DNA from: Allomyces arbusculus
Taxonomy: Eukaryota; Blastocladiomycota; Blastocladiomycetes; Blastocladiales; Blastocladiaceae
NCBI GenBank assembly: GCA_027604705.1
Contig: JADHYV010000005.1
Location: 434,001-498,000 of the forward strand
Direction: 5' to 3'
Length of the DNA: 64,000 nt
Shown: positions 44,657 to 56,550 of the stretch, one piece after another
Layout: each line of letters begins with the position of its first letter
Numbering within the stretch: the first letter of the stretch is position 1
The notes under the pieces: generated by a model
Seen by the model: the letters and a program-made list of their open reading frames with translations, nothing else
Database searches by the model: none
Told to the model about the DNA's origin: nothing
Program-made: the position numbers and the translations under genes

Positions 44657-46670
44657 GGATGCGAGTGAGGTCTGAGACGGAGCGCGACGCGGCGCCCGGA
44701 GCGCGCGGTTTTGTGTACTGTCCATTGTTTGCTAGTGAAGGATCGAGTGTTCCTTGTCGTACTGGATTGCTTGGGCGAATTCACGGCAGCCTGCTGGCTC
44801 GGGAAACACAAGATGGTTTCGCAAGTGCAGCATCAAAGGATGCCAAGCTACACTGCGTGGAGAACGGACAAGACGACTGTACTCGCGTCGACACGAACTG
44901 TGAACCCTGCGTTGCGGTGGACATCAAACCAGAACCCAGAACAGCCTTATCAGCACACAGGCATCCATGGCAACACACGAGACCAAAAATGTGTACACCG
45001 CGGTGGCCCGGTCTCGCTCGTCCACGCTCGAATCACATCAACCGTGCCGGCCGCCGCGTCCCGCGATGTGGTCGTGGTCGTTCATTTGGCCGTCGTCAGG
45101 GGTTCTACAGAACTGCCATTGATGTACATGGGTAGCGTCGCGTCTCGATTTGAATGATGTGGCAAGCCGTTTCGTCTGTCGAGGCTCACGCAACCACGTC
45201 TCTCGCGCTCCACTGCACATCTTCGCTGCACGTCCTGGCAACTCATCACGCCCACGATCTGGCATGGCCGAGCCGTATAAAATGGGCTTCCACCCAGCCC
45301 CCTTCTGCTTTCTTCATACGTACCTTGGCCGCGTCGATCCTGATCTTGCAGGGGGTCGGCGGGTTGGGAAGCTCGGGGCTTGGCACTGGTGCTCCGAGCG
45401 GCCTAGTTGCGCTGTGTCCCTCACGGGCCAGCGACGGTCGAAATTTTTGGTGGTGTCCAACGACAAAGTTTGCACTTTTGCTGGATTTATATCCCGTCAA
45501 ACCGCCTCCACGTTCGCCAATGCATGTCAGTCTGTGAGTCCAGCAAAACCCGTTCCAAAAACAGTGACAAGGATTGCACCTCGACTGAGGAAGCTCTGTG
45601 TTTTCCGTCTCAGAGCAAATTCTTTGCTTGGTCATTTCAAAGTCGCTCCACATCATCTACGTTTCTCACCATAGAAAATCGATGAAGCATGAATCCGTGC
45701 CCTGACATGTGTCCACCCAGTTCTGACCCGGTTCGCTGGCCGCTTTGTTGGCTGCTGCTGCCTTCATCTCTTCCCCGCGGGTCCCTCTCTCTCGCTGGCA
45801 ACATTCGCGGCCCATTTGATGCTGACGGCTTTCATTACATATTAAATACATGATTCGGCCCTCTGTTGCTCTGTTGCTTGCATGGCTCGCGCGTGCGTGG
45901 ATCTCTGGGGCCAAAACAAGGCCACATGTCGCTGAAACTCCGCCCCTTTTCGGCCCTGCAATTGTGCGCCGCCGCCCGCCGCTGGGTCCTCCAAGCCCAT
46001 CGTGACGTCGGTGACGCGTCTTGTTGGGCCCCGCCTACTCGTGCACCGTTTCGATTTGCCGGTCATGGTTGTCATGGGGGTGGGCGGACTTTGATTTGGG
46101 GTTCGTGCAGCGGCGCGCGCGTGGACACGGTGGTGGTCGTGCGGACGTGCAACCGCATACGGCCACCATCGTCCTGCCAAGCGCGCGTGGCCCGTGTGTT
46201 CGCCGTGCGCACGCAACGTCCGCGCGCTCCACCAGCACCATCACGCCACGCTCGACGTCGCGGGCGCGCCAGCTTCGGGCCGCACCCCCACGAGGCAAGT
46301 TCGAGAGAGCTCGAGTTGCCACGTTGACCGACCGCAACGTGGACGGATCCCCTCTTTGCCGTGGCCGCTGAGCACCTTGTCCGCCCAGTTTCGCCGACGA
46401 TTTCTTATTTGACCCCGGGCGACCCCGCTGCCGTGCCTTGCCGTGTGCACCGTGTCTCGCTCTTCCCGCTTTCTCGCCGTCGCCGTCCAGCTCGGGCCGC
46501 TCCAAGTTCCTTCAAGCATCCATCGCTGGCCACGACGCGCTCCCAGTCGCGCCACCCATTCTCCGCACCCACTCCGTGTCGTGTCCGCACGCATCGCCAT
46601 CTGCCACCTACCCCCCCCCCCCGCTCCCCGCACGTCCGCGGCTCCCGCTTTCGCCCAACCCATCACGACC
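44657..46670. other. Large intergenic region without supported gene
   Basis: Two kilobases of mixed composition. GC falls in 45250-45860, and no frame on either strand shows codon bias, motifs or plausible exons. The last 300 bp before 46671 are C-rich and probably the promoter and 5' UTR of the next gene. Confidence 0.5.
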
Positions 46671-47201
46671 ATGCCGGCGCACCAGCTGCTCGTCGCCGCC
46701 GCCGCCTCGGCCGCTGCCGCAGCCCCCTCGCATAGCCACACGCCGCTGCCGCGCGTGTCCCTGCTCGACCTGCCGTCCGCGTACCTGGCGCTCGCTGCCG
46801 TCTCGGTCCCGTCGGTCCTGTACCTCGTGCGCGCATGGAGCGACCACGATGTCGGTGCCTGGCCTGCAGCTAACGGCGCCGAGCACGACCGCGACGCGGT
46901 TGCGCGGCACGTGCAGCGCAAACGCGCGCGGCGGATTTCGCAAACGGCCAAGGCGCGCGTCGAAGTGACGCCGTCAGACGATGAATTGGACGAGGAAGTC
47001 GCCGTGCCGACGCCAGCGCGCGGGAATGGCGCAAGGATGGCGGTGCCCGCGCCGAGGAGAGCGGCGCCTGAGGAACGCGCGACGTTGCGGCGTGCCGATG
47101 CCGGCGTGTCGGTCGAGCCAGCACGAGTGTCGAAGCACGTTCGCGCAGCATTTTCAAGGCGCGATTCCGGGTTCATGGCGCTCGTCGACACGAAATGCTA
47201 G
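46671..47201 (+). CDS. Small single-pass membrane protein, hypothetical
   Basis: This is an open frame of 176 codons from ATG 46671; the frame is open further upstream, but this ATG follows a C-rich leader. I do not recognise it. A hydrophobic stretch near residues 38-55 (AYLALAAVSVPSVLYLV) is a likely membrane helix after an Ala-rich N-terminus. The remainder is charged: a basic cluster (RHVQRKRARRISQTAKARVE), an acidic one (SDDELDEEV) and an Arg-rich tail. A C-terminal Cys two residues from the end is not a CAAX box. GC3 bias supports coding. Organelle outer-membrane or ER location is possible. Confidence 0.5.
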   Translation: MPAHQLLVAAAASAAAAAPSHSHTPLPRVSLLDLPSAYLALAAVSVPSVLYLVRAWSDHDVGAWPAANGAEHDRDAVARHVQRKRARRISQTAKARVEVTPSDDELDEEVAVPTPARGNGARMAVPAPRRAAPEERATLRRADAGVSVEPARVSKHVRAAFSRRDSGFMALVDTKC

Positions 47202-47657
47202 CCGGCCCGTACGCGTGTCGCGTTGCGTGCGAGCCCTGGCGACGTGCTTCATTCGACACGAGACGCCAACGACGGCGCCATGTTCGTTCTCGTCGCCATC
47301 GATTTGCGTTTTCGATGGCTCTGGCGTTCTGCAGTTTTCATTACCCCACGTTTCGCGTCCCGGGCCCTTCAATGGCTGCCATCGCGTTCTTATCCGTTCC
47401 CTCCGCTGCCGTTTGGCCATTTTTCGACGTTGATTCACACCCGCGGCTCGTGTCGCTGCTGCTGATGCTGCCCCTGTACTTAATTGATCTCAACGTGGAA
47501 TTCGGATGAAATATGCGCATCGTGTCCCTGATCCACCAGCGAACATGGACGGAGACGGGCACGCTGTCCACAATAGGCTCAAGGGAACACGTTCCTAAGG
47601 ACCCAGAGTGCAAAAACACGATTTGACACCTCAAAACAACACGACGACACGCCCTTG
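47202..47657. other. Intergenic between convergent genes
   Basis: This 456 bp lies between two convergent stop codons, with lower GC in the second half. There is no gene. Confidence 0.55.
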
Positions 47658-49178
47658 CTACATGATCAAACACGACCGGTCCCCTTGCTTCCCGCTTGCG
47701 CCGCCGGTACTCTTCTCCAACTTGCTCAACTCCGCCTGCGCGGCCTCGCGCACTGCCGGGTGCTTTTCCACGCATTCGGCAAACAACCTCTTCGCCCTCT
47801 CCATCTTCCCCTGCTTGACCGCGACCACCGCCAAATTGAACGCGGCCGGCGGGTACCCGACCGCCGCCGCCAACTCGAACCACTGCTTGGCGCGGCCCAA
47901 ATCCTGCTTCACGCCACCGGCCTGGTCGCCGTGGTAACCCGTGAGGTACATGACGCCCAGATTGAACTGCGATTCGGGCACGCCCGCCTCGGCGGCACGC
48001 AGCATGCACTGCGCGATCTCGCGCACAGGTAAGGGGCGCTGCGTCTTGAGCGCTTCGGCGCGGTAGTGGTGCCCGCGCGGGTCGCCCGCGGCAATCGCGC
48101 GGTCGAATGCGGCGAGCGCGGACGTGGGGTCCTTCGCGTGCATGTGCACACGGCCTGTGTGGTTCGCTCGTCAGTGGGGCGAGATCATGGGCGCGGGGTG
48201 CATCGAGGGGGGGGGGGGGGGGACGGACCGAGTTCGAGCCACGCGTCCTTGACCCCGTTCGTGGCCGCGGTTTCGAATAACTCAATGGCCTGCTTGGTCT
48301 TGCCGGCGTTCACGTACTGCGCACCGAGTAACAGCTGGCTCGGTGGGTGGCCGCGCGCGGCGAGGTTGTGCAAGAGCGCATCGGCGCGGTCGCGCATGGC
48401 CGGGTCCTTTTCTGAGCGATTCGCACGTGCTGGTCAGTGTCGCCCTGCGCGGAATGGCGAGCTGGTGGAGAAGATAGGTACCTTTCAGGTAGAGCCGCGC
48501 AACCGCGTACTCGCCGTTAAAGTCACCAGCGTGCCGCGCGAGCTCGTAGAGCAGGTAGGCACGCTGGATGTTGACTATCCGCGAGCGAGCGCTAACGTCA
48601 ATCAGCGATCGATGCATGGTGGAAACACTCGAGGACGCGATTGTGCGTGTTCACGTACACGGGTGCTGCGCAAGCAAGACTTCCGCTAGCAGCGACCACT
48701 GGCGACAGTCGGGCTCGGCCGCACGCACTTGCGCCGCGAGGGTACCCACGTTCTGTTCCTTGAGCACCTCCTGCGTCGTGCGGTCGCCGAGAATCGCGTC
48801 GACCGCGTCGAGAATCTTCGTAACGCCCGCATCCGCGATCATTAGCCGCGGGCGCCGCGTCGGCGTACGCCAGTCGGCCAGGAGAGATGCGGACGGGAAC
48901 AGCGCTTCAGCGGAGATGGTTGCGGAGCCTGGGTCAGCAGCAGCAGGGCTGGCGTCCAGGACGTCGGTCGCATTGTTGACGGTGGGGAAGATTGGGCTCG
49001 CAGCAGGCGTGGGGCTCGGATTTGTTGCGGCTCCAGGCTTGCTGACAGGGCGCTTGATGGCCGCTCGTGCAATGCGCGTCGCGGTCAAGTGGCGCACGGT
49101 AGCGGCACGCCGAGATGCGGCCGCGGCGGCAATGCGCGCGGTCGCCGCGGCTGCTGCCGGTGGAGTGGCCGGGGGCAT
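47658..49178 (-). CDS. Sel1-repeat protein with C-terminal CAAX box (Chs4/Skt5-like)
   Basis: Four exons, 49178-48659, 48574-48482, 48411-48229 and 48154-47658, give 430 residues in frame; introns are 84, 70 and 74 bp. The N-terminus (about 1-100) is Ala/Pro-rich and disordered. Sel1-type repeats follow: FNIQRAYLLYELARHAGDF and EYAVARLYLKG, ALLHNLAARGHPPSQLLLGA, AIELFETAATNGVKDAWLEL, AQCMLRAAEAGVPESQFNLG, KQWFELAAAVGYPPAAFNLA. The protein ends in RSCLIM, a CAAX box whose Met favours farnesylation. Sel1 repeats plus a C-terminal CAAX box is the hallmark of the yeast chitin-synthase activator Chs4/Skt5, whose own end is very similar. It probably recruits or activates chitin synthase at the membrane. 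The start is the first ATG before the exon and is not certain. Confidence 0.78.
48207..48222 (+). repeat. G16 homopolymer in intron 3 of the Sel1 gene
   Basis: Sixteen consecutive G on the plus strand (C on the coding strand) start a few bases after the splice donor gtccgt. The run may be unstable in length and is a place where sequencing errors are likely. Confidence 0.85.
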
Positions 49179-49432
49179 CTTGGTCGACGTGATCGTCTTC
49201 GCGGTGATGGAAGTTGATTGAAGGCAGAGCGCGATCAGAGTGCGAAAGTCGAGGCGCGGGACGCTTCGTCGTGCGCCACGTGCGCGCGAGTCGATCCATT
49301 GCGGGCTCCACCGCACGCCGGCATGCACGCCCACAGTCGGCTGGCCACCCGCCCTCGCCGTCACCTCCTCCCGCCCTCTCGACACCATCGACAACGACGC
49401 GCGCGACCAGACTACGCGCGTCCACCCGCACA
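49179..49432. promoter_or_regulatory. Divergent promoter, Sel1 gene / proline-rich gene
   Basis: Only 254 bp separate the two divergent start codons. There is no TATA box; the side near 49433 is C-rich. Confidence 0.5.
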
Positions 49433-50668
49433 ATGCTTGCCGCAGCCGACCCGCCACCCTCCACCGCGAATCCACCTGCTGCGGCGCCCACACCGGCCGG
49501 ACCAACCGCGCCAACCACTGCCCCCGTTCCCGCCGCACCCGCGCCGTTCCCCGTGCGCCGCCGCCACTTTTCCGCGCCCTACCCGGGCTTCCACAACTTC
49601 CGCTACTACCCGCCGCACCCACGCCCGCAACCGCCGCCACGCGCCCACCCCTACCAGCTGCCGCCGTCCGGCTACTCACGTGCAACCACAGCAGCGGCCA
49701 TTGCGGCACTGCCCAAGCTCACGACTGCCGACCTGCACCGGCACCATGCGCCCGCGGCACCCGGCGCGGCCGACTCTCCGCACTCGTGGATCCAGGCGCT
49801 GCCAGATACGTCCGCCGAGGAGCTGCATGCCGCGCGCGTGCTCGCCAACTTGCACCCGGGCCGCAAACATCTTGCGCACCGTCGCGCGTCGATGACGGCC
49901 GTGGCGCTCGCGCGCAATACGCCGTCACCTGTACCCGCGGCACCCGCGCCCGGACCCTATGCCGCATCCCCGATGGGTCCATCAACGGGACCGAATTCGG
50001 TGCGCGCGTACGCGTCCGCGGCACCGACGCGCATGACCGGCCCACCGCCGCCCCCACCTCCCACGGCAGTCCCGCCGCTCACGCTCGCGCGCACCTACGC
50101 GCCGTCCCCGCCACCGCTCGCCTCGCCCGTGCCGCCGATGACGTCCCCACTGCCGCTGCTCTCGCCGACCGGCGCCCACCCGATCCCGCTGCGGTCACCG
50201 ACCACGCCGCACTCTCCCGTACAATCCTCCGCGACTGACACGCCACCATCGCACGTGAACACGGCGAGCGCGCTCCTCGACGACGTTGTGCGACTCGCAC
50301 GCACCGTGCACATTGCCGACGACCTGGCGGTTCTGCGCGGGATCATGCGGATGCGGAATTACGTGCATGCATTGACGAGCGCAACTGCCAGCGACAATGG
50401 CGCGGATATGCCGGCGGATGCGACGGCGTTCTTGGCCGAGTATACATGGTTGAAGAAGCATTTGGTGGTGAAGGTGTTGCGCGGCGACTTGCCGCAGTCG
50501 CCAATCTCGCCACCGCCGTCGGTCTCTCCGGCGCCGCAGCCAGTGACTACGACGAGTGCGCTCACGACCGTGGCCGAGGCGGATGAGGGGGTACCGTCGG
50601 GTGGTGCGGATTTGCGCACTGCACCGGCGACGGCGGCACCCGCTGCGGAACCGGAACGGGTCGCATGA
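49433..50668 (+). CDS. Hypothetical proline-rich protein with small helical domain
   Basis: An open frame of 411 codons from ATG 49433. I do not recognise it. Most is Pro/Ala/Ser/Thr-rich, with poly-Pro runs (GPPPPPPPTAVPP) that could bind SH3, WW or profilin. An aromatic/His patch near residue 43 (RHFSAPYPGFHNFRYYPPHP) stands out. Residues about 280-345 look folded and helical: TASALLDDVVRLARTVHIAD, LAVLRGIMRMRNYVHALTS, ATAFLAEYTWLKKHLVVKVL. The gene is divergent from the Sel1/CAAX gene, with a very short shared promoter. Confidence 0.55.
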   Translation: MLAAADPPPSTANPPAAAPTPAGPTAPTTAPVPAAPAPFPVRRRHFSAPYPGFHNFRYYPPHPRPQPPPRAHPYQLPPSGYSRATTAAAIAALPKLTTADLHRHHAPAAPGAADSPHSWIQALPDTSAEELHAARVLANLHPGRKHLAHRRASMTAVALARNTPSPVPAAPAPGPYAASPMGPSTGPNSVRAYASAAPTRMTGPPPPPPPTAVPPLTLARTYAPSPPPLASPVPPMTSPLPLLSPTGAHPIPLRSPTTPHSPVQSSATDTPPSHVNTASALLDDVVRLARTVHIADDLAVLRGIMRMRNYVHALTSATASDNGADMPADATAFLAEYTWLKKHLVVKVLRGDLPQSPISPPPSVSPAPQPVTTTSALTTVAEADEGVPSGGADLRTAPATAAPAAEPERVA

Positions 50669-51144
50669 CCCGTGGTTGATGCTTCCACTCCCTCCTTTCC
50701 GTGCGCCATGGGGTGGAGAGCGATTGCGATGCGAGGTTGGCCGCGCAAGCATGCATGGATTGCGGGTATGCCGACCCCTCTGCTCGATTCAAACGTGCGA
50801 ACTGGAGCGAGATTTCTGACCCGACTCGCATTTATTGTTGTTTGGTGTGGCGATTCGTTTTCGTGCTGTGATTCTTTTTTTTTTCTTTTTTTTCTTTTTG
50901 CACGCCTGCCCTGTGATCTGGCCCTTGCTGCTTGTTGCGCTCCGCGCCCGAAGCCATCTTGACCGCCCTGAACGAAATACATGGATCTGAACGACTGGTC
51001 TGACCCATCAACGATCAATCCTTGTCAAGCGACTCAGGCGTACCGACACTTCGTATACCTACCTATCTTTCGCCCCTGTCTGTCGACAACGTTATTCGTC
51101 CTCCCCAGTCCTCCCCATCGTCCCTACTTGACGTCCCCACCCAC
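50669..51144. other. Intergenic between convergent genes, T-rich
   Basis: Here 476 bp carry a strong T-rich tract at about 50874-50905 (runs of T broken by single C), 3' of the proline-rich gene, and no gene. Confidence 0.55.
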
Positions 51145-54100
51145 TCACGGGGCCAACGACGGCCGCGGACTCGTCAAACTCGGCGCCGTCCCCGCCGCAT
51201 CCACCGCCTCCTCCTCGGCGACCCGTGTCGACACTGTCCACGCTGCTACCGTCCGTGCCGGGACCACGGCTCCCGCTGCGACCAATCGCGCCCCAGCCCC
51301 TCCACCCGCAGCCGCACCCCCGCCCTTCTCCACCGTTTTGTCACGCCGTCCACCGTCACCGCCACCGCCCGTTTCGCCACCGGTCGTGGACTGCCGTGGA
51401 ATCACGCCGGACGCCGAGAGACGGCGGATCCACGTATCGCGGTCGGTCTCGGACCCGAATTGAACGGCGAGCGCGTCGGCGCCGGCGTGCGCGATCGCGA
51501 TACAGAGCGGTAAGTTGGCGACGGATGCGTCGAGCGTGGTTTGCGTGAGCGTCCATGCGGACGCGGGCTTGGTGTGTGGCGCGTGGGTGTCTTCCGGTGG
51601 AGCGATCACGAGAATGCCTGCGGCGAGAGTGGAGGGGAGGTGGAGGTGGAGGTCAGCACGTACCGAAGAGGACCGCAAGTGCGCGACGAAAGCGCAAGGA
51701 GGGCGGACCAACCTTCGGCCGTCAGTAACGACAGCGTGCGCATGCGCCAGGGCGACAGGAGCCGGTTGATTTTCTTGACGGGGAACCGGCCGACCAGGGC
51801 CTACGTCCATCAATGCATCCGCGTGAGCACTACGGCCCTCATCCATGCACTTAACAGCGGCCCGTACCTTGCCGACGACGCGACTCGCGCCCGTCGCAAT
51901 CGACTCACCCACGTTTGACCGCGTGCCGTGGTCGCCACCGCCTGCGGCCGCGGCCGAAAGCGCCCCGACGGCGCCCGACACGCCGTGGCCGCCCCAGTCG
52001 TTCTGCGACATGGCCATGGATTGGTCGACGGCTGCGGTTTCGCGGCGGTGCGCCCGGACGAGCCGCCAGACTATGAGAGGAGTCGTGCGCGAATTGATAT
52101 TGAGGAACAGGGTCAAGCGTAGAATGGAAGCGGCAAACCATCCAACTCGTACGCATCGTGTACGAGACCATGGCGCTGCCCCACAGTACCGCGACCGACT
52201 GCACGTAAAACGACGCAACCGGGTTCCCAATAAACAGAACCAGCAGCGCGCCCGAGAGAATCAGGACAAACACGAGGTGTTGGGTCGTCAAACTCAAATA
52301 CGCTGTTTCTTGGTAGGCTGTGTGGATCTTGCGCGTGCGAAAAGACAGGTAGGCCGTCGTCAGCACGAGGATTCTACTCGCGCATGGCGTGAGTCCTCGG
52401 CTCGACAATCGGACAAGGAGCCGCGGGAGAATCCAGCGCACATGTTCACACTGCCCGACGAGTAAATCAGGACTTTGTGCAGGGTCTCGTCGCCGCCCGT
52501 CTGGCACACGTAAAAGTAGGTTGACCTCGTCACGGTCATAATGGGCGTGGACGGGACGAGGATTCCGTCGGCGCCGAGGAGCGCGACTTGGATGGCCGGA
52601 GCGATCAGCATGCGCAAGAGAATGACGCGTGTGCGCGTGGATCGGGATTTGGCGAGCACGCGACTACAATCACGCGTTCGAGGTTGGTAGATCAAGCGGA
52701 GGCAGTGGGAGGAGACATGCAAGGACATCGCACTTGTCAAAGATGGAGAAGATGCGGTAGGCGCGCGCGACCAGCGTCGAGAGCATCGTGCATGGCCCGA
52801 GCGTCACCAACCAATTACTCGTCTTGCACATGGCGCGCGTCGGGACGCCGCCCGTCCACAGGAACGGCGCGAGCAACATCAGAACGAGTCCGACCGTGAC
52901 CATGGACAGAAAAGGGAGCCCGTGGTGCCGCACGAGTTTGGCGCGCCGGTTGCGGAACAGGTACACCCACGCGCCGAGGGTGGAGAGGATGCCGACACTG
53001 CATAGCGACAGGATCGCGATCGCGCCCGCGTCTGAGAACTGTACCATGGCGAGCGTCAATGTCGGCTGCCACGGCGGCACTTGGGTGCGTCCGCCGGAGA
53101 ATAGCACGGGGACCGACGCGTTGACATTCAAACTGTCGTCGATCGTCATGACGGGGACGAGCGTGCCGTTTTGCACATTGAGGATCTTGTACAGCCTACG
53201 AGTGGAGACGAGTGAGGGCAGTTGAAGACGACAAACCGTGCCGAAACAAAGCCAGGAAGGCATACCCGCTCCGATCACCGCCTATATACGACACAGGCCC
53301 GGTACTGCTCATGAACGGGACTAAGTAGTCCGCGAGCGTAGCGTTGTGGCTGCGGCTTTGCACCGCCGTGACCCCATACTTTTGCGCGAGCGCGAGGATC
53401 CCGCGCACATGTGCCTCGCCGCACGTTTGCATAAAAAACCAGTAGGCGCTGTCGGTATTGCACAAATCCGTCCCATTGTGTGCCGCCGCGTATGCGTTCG
53501 ACAAAGCAATAAACGCGGGCGACGTGACGTCCTCCTCGGTCGGGTACGTGACGAGGAGGCCCTCGAGGTAGGCCATATCCACAGTTGGCTTGTCGGACAT
53601 GGTCGGCACCAGCGACCGCGCCAGCTTCCCACCTTCGCCCGTGACCCAGACCCAATCGCGCGAACTGAACCCGAGCTGTCGCGCCGCGATCAGGATCGCG
53701 GCAATGGTCGCAGGACTCGTCAGGAGCAGTGTCACGCGCGATGGCGAATCGGCAAAGGGTGCGAGAACGGCGCGCGCGGTGGCGATCGTGGCGGATGGCG
53801 AGATGTCGGCCGACATGGCAATCGAGTAGCCAAACGAGCTGGCAAGGGCAGTCAACTTGGTGTTCACTTGTTGGTACCGCAGAGGAGTGAGAGGTGAGAA
53901 ACTGAGCAGCGCATTGAGAATCGGCACCACCCAAAGCCGAGAAACAGCACGTACTGCTGGATCCGTAAGGGTCTGTACTGCTAATGACGTTGATCTGGGA
54001 CCAATTAAAATATTGGAGCGTGACGGCCGCGACGGTGGCTCCGTAGCTAGACGAAATGAGCGGGGGTGAGCGTAGCAAAGTGAGACGACTTTGACTGAAT

Positions 54101-54920
54101 CATCGGAAACCGTTGCGTACTTGTCGGGTGCCATGGTTCTATCAATTTATATCGAGCCAGAAAAGCAAAGCAGCTCCACTTCAGTCAGTGGGATGGGGCG
54201 TGGAGCTGCTGCGTTGGAAGTACGGACCGGAAAAAGTACGGGAACGTCGTGTTATCGGACAGGTCATTGGCCGTCGCGCTTCCGGAGCACGTAAAGAGGT
54301 GGTCTTTCGAGACTAGAATGAAGAAATGGAACCGTCGGTGTTCGTCGCGCCGGTTCCACTGTGTGCGTCCAGCACGTACCGGCCAGCACGGACGGAATGA
54401 CATTTGCCGATAAAAAGTCGGAGATCAAGGCCGTGTCGCCGTTTTCCGCGGAGATGCGGGCAGCGGTCGTGGCGGAGAGCCTGTTCGAGTCTTTCGTGTC
54501 ATAGAAGCGCAGTTCAAACGAGTGGCCTGGGGAAAGAGCGTGCGCATTGAGCGTACCAAAGTCAGATTTGAGTGTGAACGTCCAAAGTCGAGAATGGAAA
54601 ACGAACCCAACGGTGCGGCAAGGTCGGCGTTCCATAGCGGGAGCGACACGTTGAGAATCCGGCCAACGCTCTGGGAAAGATTGCCAATGTAGTCGGCTTG
54701 GCAGAGCACAACGATGAAAGTGAGGTGGAGAATAGAGAGCAACACCAGCTCAACGCAAGATGAGCCACATTTCGGCACGACGAGACCGAGAGGGAAGTGT
54801 ACTGCTGGAAAACGCCAGGGCCACGCCAATCGTAAACCGAGCCCCATACACTGGTCGCACCCCGCCGCCCTCAAGAACCCAAGGAACGAGAGCAATCAAG
54901 ACCACGGCCCATAACAGCAT
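51145..54920 (-). CDS. Class C (GABA-B-like) GPCR with C-terminal PH-like domain
   Basis: I reconstruct 13 exons: 54920-54803, 54696-54607, 54526-54380, 54312-54228, 54138-54121, 54046-53955, 53866-53266, 53195-52734, 52663-52460, 52373-52153, 52070-51868, 51800-51713, 51617-51145; 933 residues, all phases closing. A signal peptide (MLLWAVVLIALVPWVLEGGG) precedes a periplasmic-binding-protein-like ligand domain (FELRFYDTKDSN; SGSATANDLSDNTTFPYFFR; LQYFNWSQINVISSTDPYGS). Seven membrane helices follow (about 430-680). A cytoplasmic tail then contains a PH-like domain (about 750-865; GRFPVKKINRLLSPWRMRTL ... FGSETDRDTWIRRL, with the usual late Trp) and a Gly/Ala-rich end. The ligand is unknown. 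Exon 5 is 18 nt. The start of exon 4 has an alternative acceptor a few bases downstream. The PH region also reads through in frame if its introns are retained. Confidence 0.82.
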
Positions 54921-56550
54921 GGCGGCGATGTCTCGTGGTTGTTTCCGCCGTGCACTGCGGAGTAGCGACCCGTCCTCCTGCTTGCGCCGCAATTTTGAGG
55001 GCAACAAACACCGACGTGCGGACATCGGTCCTGGTGGGTCGGAATAATGGCGATCACAACAAACTCGGGGCTTTGATGAAGCCTGTAACAGCTCGAAATC
55101 CAGGAATGGGTCGCTACACTTGAGCAAGTCGTGCAAGTCATGGCTGTTCCTCTGCATCGGCGATGCAAGCGGCTGCGCCGCGGGCGCACAAGCCGTAATC
55201 GAGCGCGTCTCCGGTCGACAAATTTGAGTGTCGGATATCATATCGTGCAAACATGCCAGAGACTGTCGAGCGCTGGGGTGCCGGATTGGGTGCGTTGCAG
55301 AATGTGGTTCGAACCGACGACAAGTGCTGCAGACAAGCCGGGTGCGCTGCCCATCGACGTTCGTTTCGCTGCAGGCAGGGGCGCGGGACCGATCCAGGTC
55401 GACGATGCACTGCTGATGCATCTGGGCGCTCCTTGGTGCGACAGCGCTGCTTGGGCTCGGATCGGACCGTTGGAGAGCTCGTCCACGGAGGCTCATCGGT
55501 GCAGCGCGGGTGCAGCGCGGGTGCAGCGCTCTTGCAGGCTCTTGCAGACCTGTCAGCCGCTGGCAGGACGCCGATGTTGGCTCTGTTGGCTGCCCACTCC
55601 CCTGCTCTCGCCCTTAGTCACTCTCAAGTCTCGACGAGATGGTGCATGGCCGCGTCGCGGTCGCGTGGGCTTACGTTTTGGCAGGAATGCCATGTCGGAT
55701 GTCATGGGACGCTGAACACGGCACGGCCTGCAAACGTGTTGGCGGCCCGCCAGCCAGCCAGGCCAAACCGCCCAGCCCACGTCGATGCCAGATGCCGTCC
55801 AAATGAACTCCACACTGTCCGCTGCTTCGGCGACTACGCTGCAGTCGACGACGACGCCTGCACGCACTCGGCCCCGCCGCCCGCGCTATCTTGCGGCATT
55901 TGGACCAGCATCCGCGCTGCTATCGTGCGCCGCCGCCGCTGCAGCTGTTCGAGGCCGATTTGACGGACCTGGTCCAGTCCCTGACGACCAACCATTTGAC
56001 ACACCAAGGGAATCAACTGGACGGCAGCCGATTGTCGCCGACGCCGTTCGGCAATCTCGTCGTCGTCATTTCCACCACCTCGGAGCCTGTTCGCTCCAGC
56101 ACGCCGAACCGACGACCACACCGGCGCGACCCCACCAAGGAATCCAATCTGCCATACGGATTGGCCAGCCTTTCTGGCTCAACCAACGCGCAACTGTCGC
56201 TGCTCCTGCATCGTCAACGACTGCACGCGACTTGTCGGCGCGACGAGCTGGCATTGCATTGACGCCAGTGGACCCGCCGCACTGCGTTTCGGCAACGACT
56301 CCCGTTCTCGCTGGTCCATACTACTCGGAGCGGAACCCGGCTCTTTGCGCACTACAGCGTGCCGCATCGTGCGCCCGCCCGTTGACCACCTCCCCTGGCC
56401 GCTCGGGCTTGGCCGCACGGGTCAATCGAGCGGCCGTCAAGCGCATCGTTTTGTGACTGCGACTGCGCAACGTTCTCGGACTTTCCTCTCTGCCCTCCAC
56501 TTGGCACGCGAGGCGAGTGACGCTCTCGGTGCCCCCTACGCGCTCCCACC
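54921..56550. other. Intergenic GPCR - cyclin, no supported gene
   Basis: This 1.6 kb lies between divergent genes. Several frames are open (notably around 55785-56456 plus), but their composition is not convincing and no motif or splice pattern supports one. An 11 bp tandem repeat lies at 55499-55529. Confidence 0.45.
55499..55529 (+). repeat. 11 bp tandem repeat, 2.8 copies
   Basis: The unit gtgcagcgcgg is repeated head to tail at 55499, 55510 and (partly) 55521, followed by a related cttgcaggct pair. Confidence 0.8.

Noticed and set aside
55785-56456. Open frame of about 220 codons between the GPCR and the cyclin
   Set aside because: Composition is not like neighbours, no motif is visible, and an alternative frame over the same bases looks equally good or bad.
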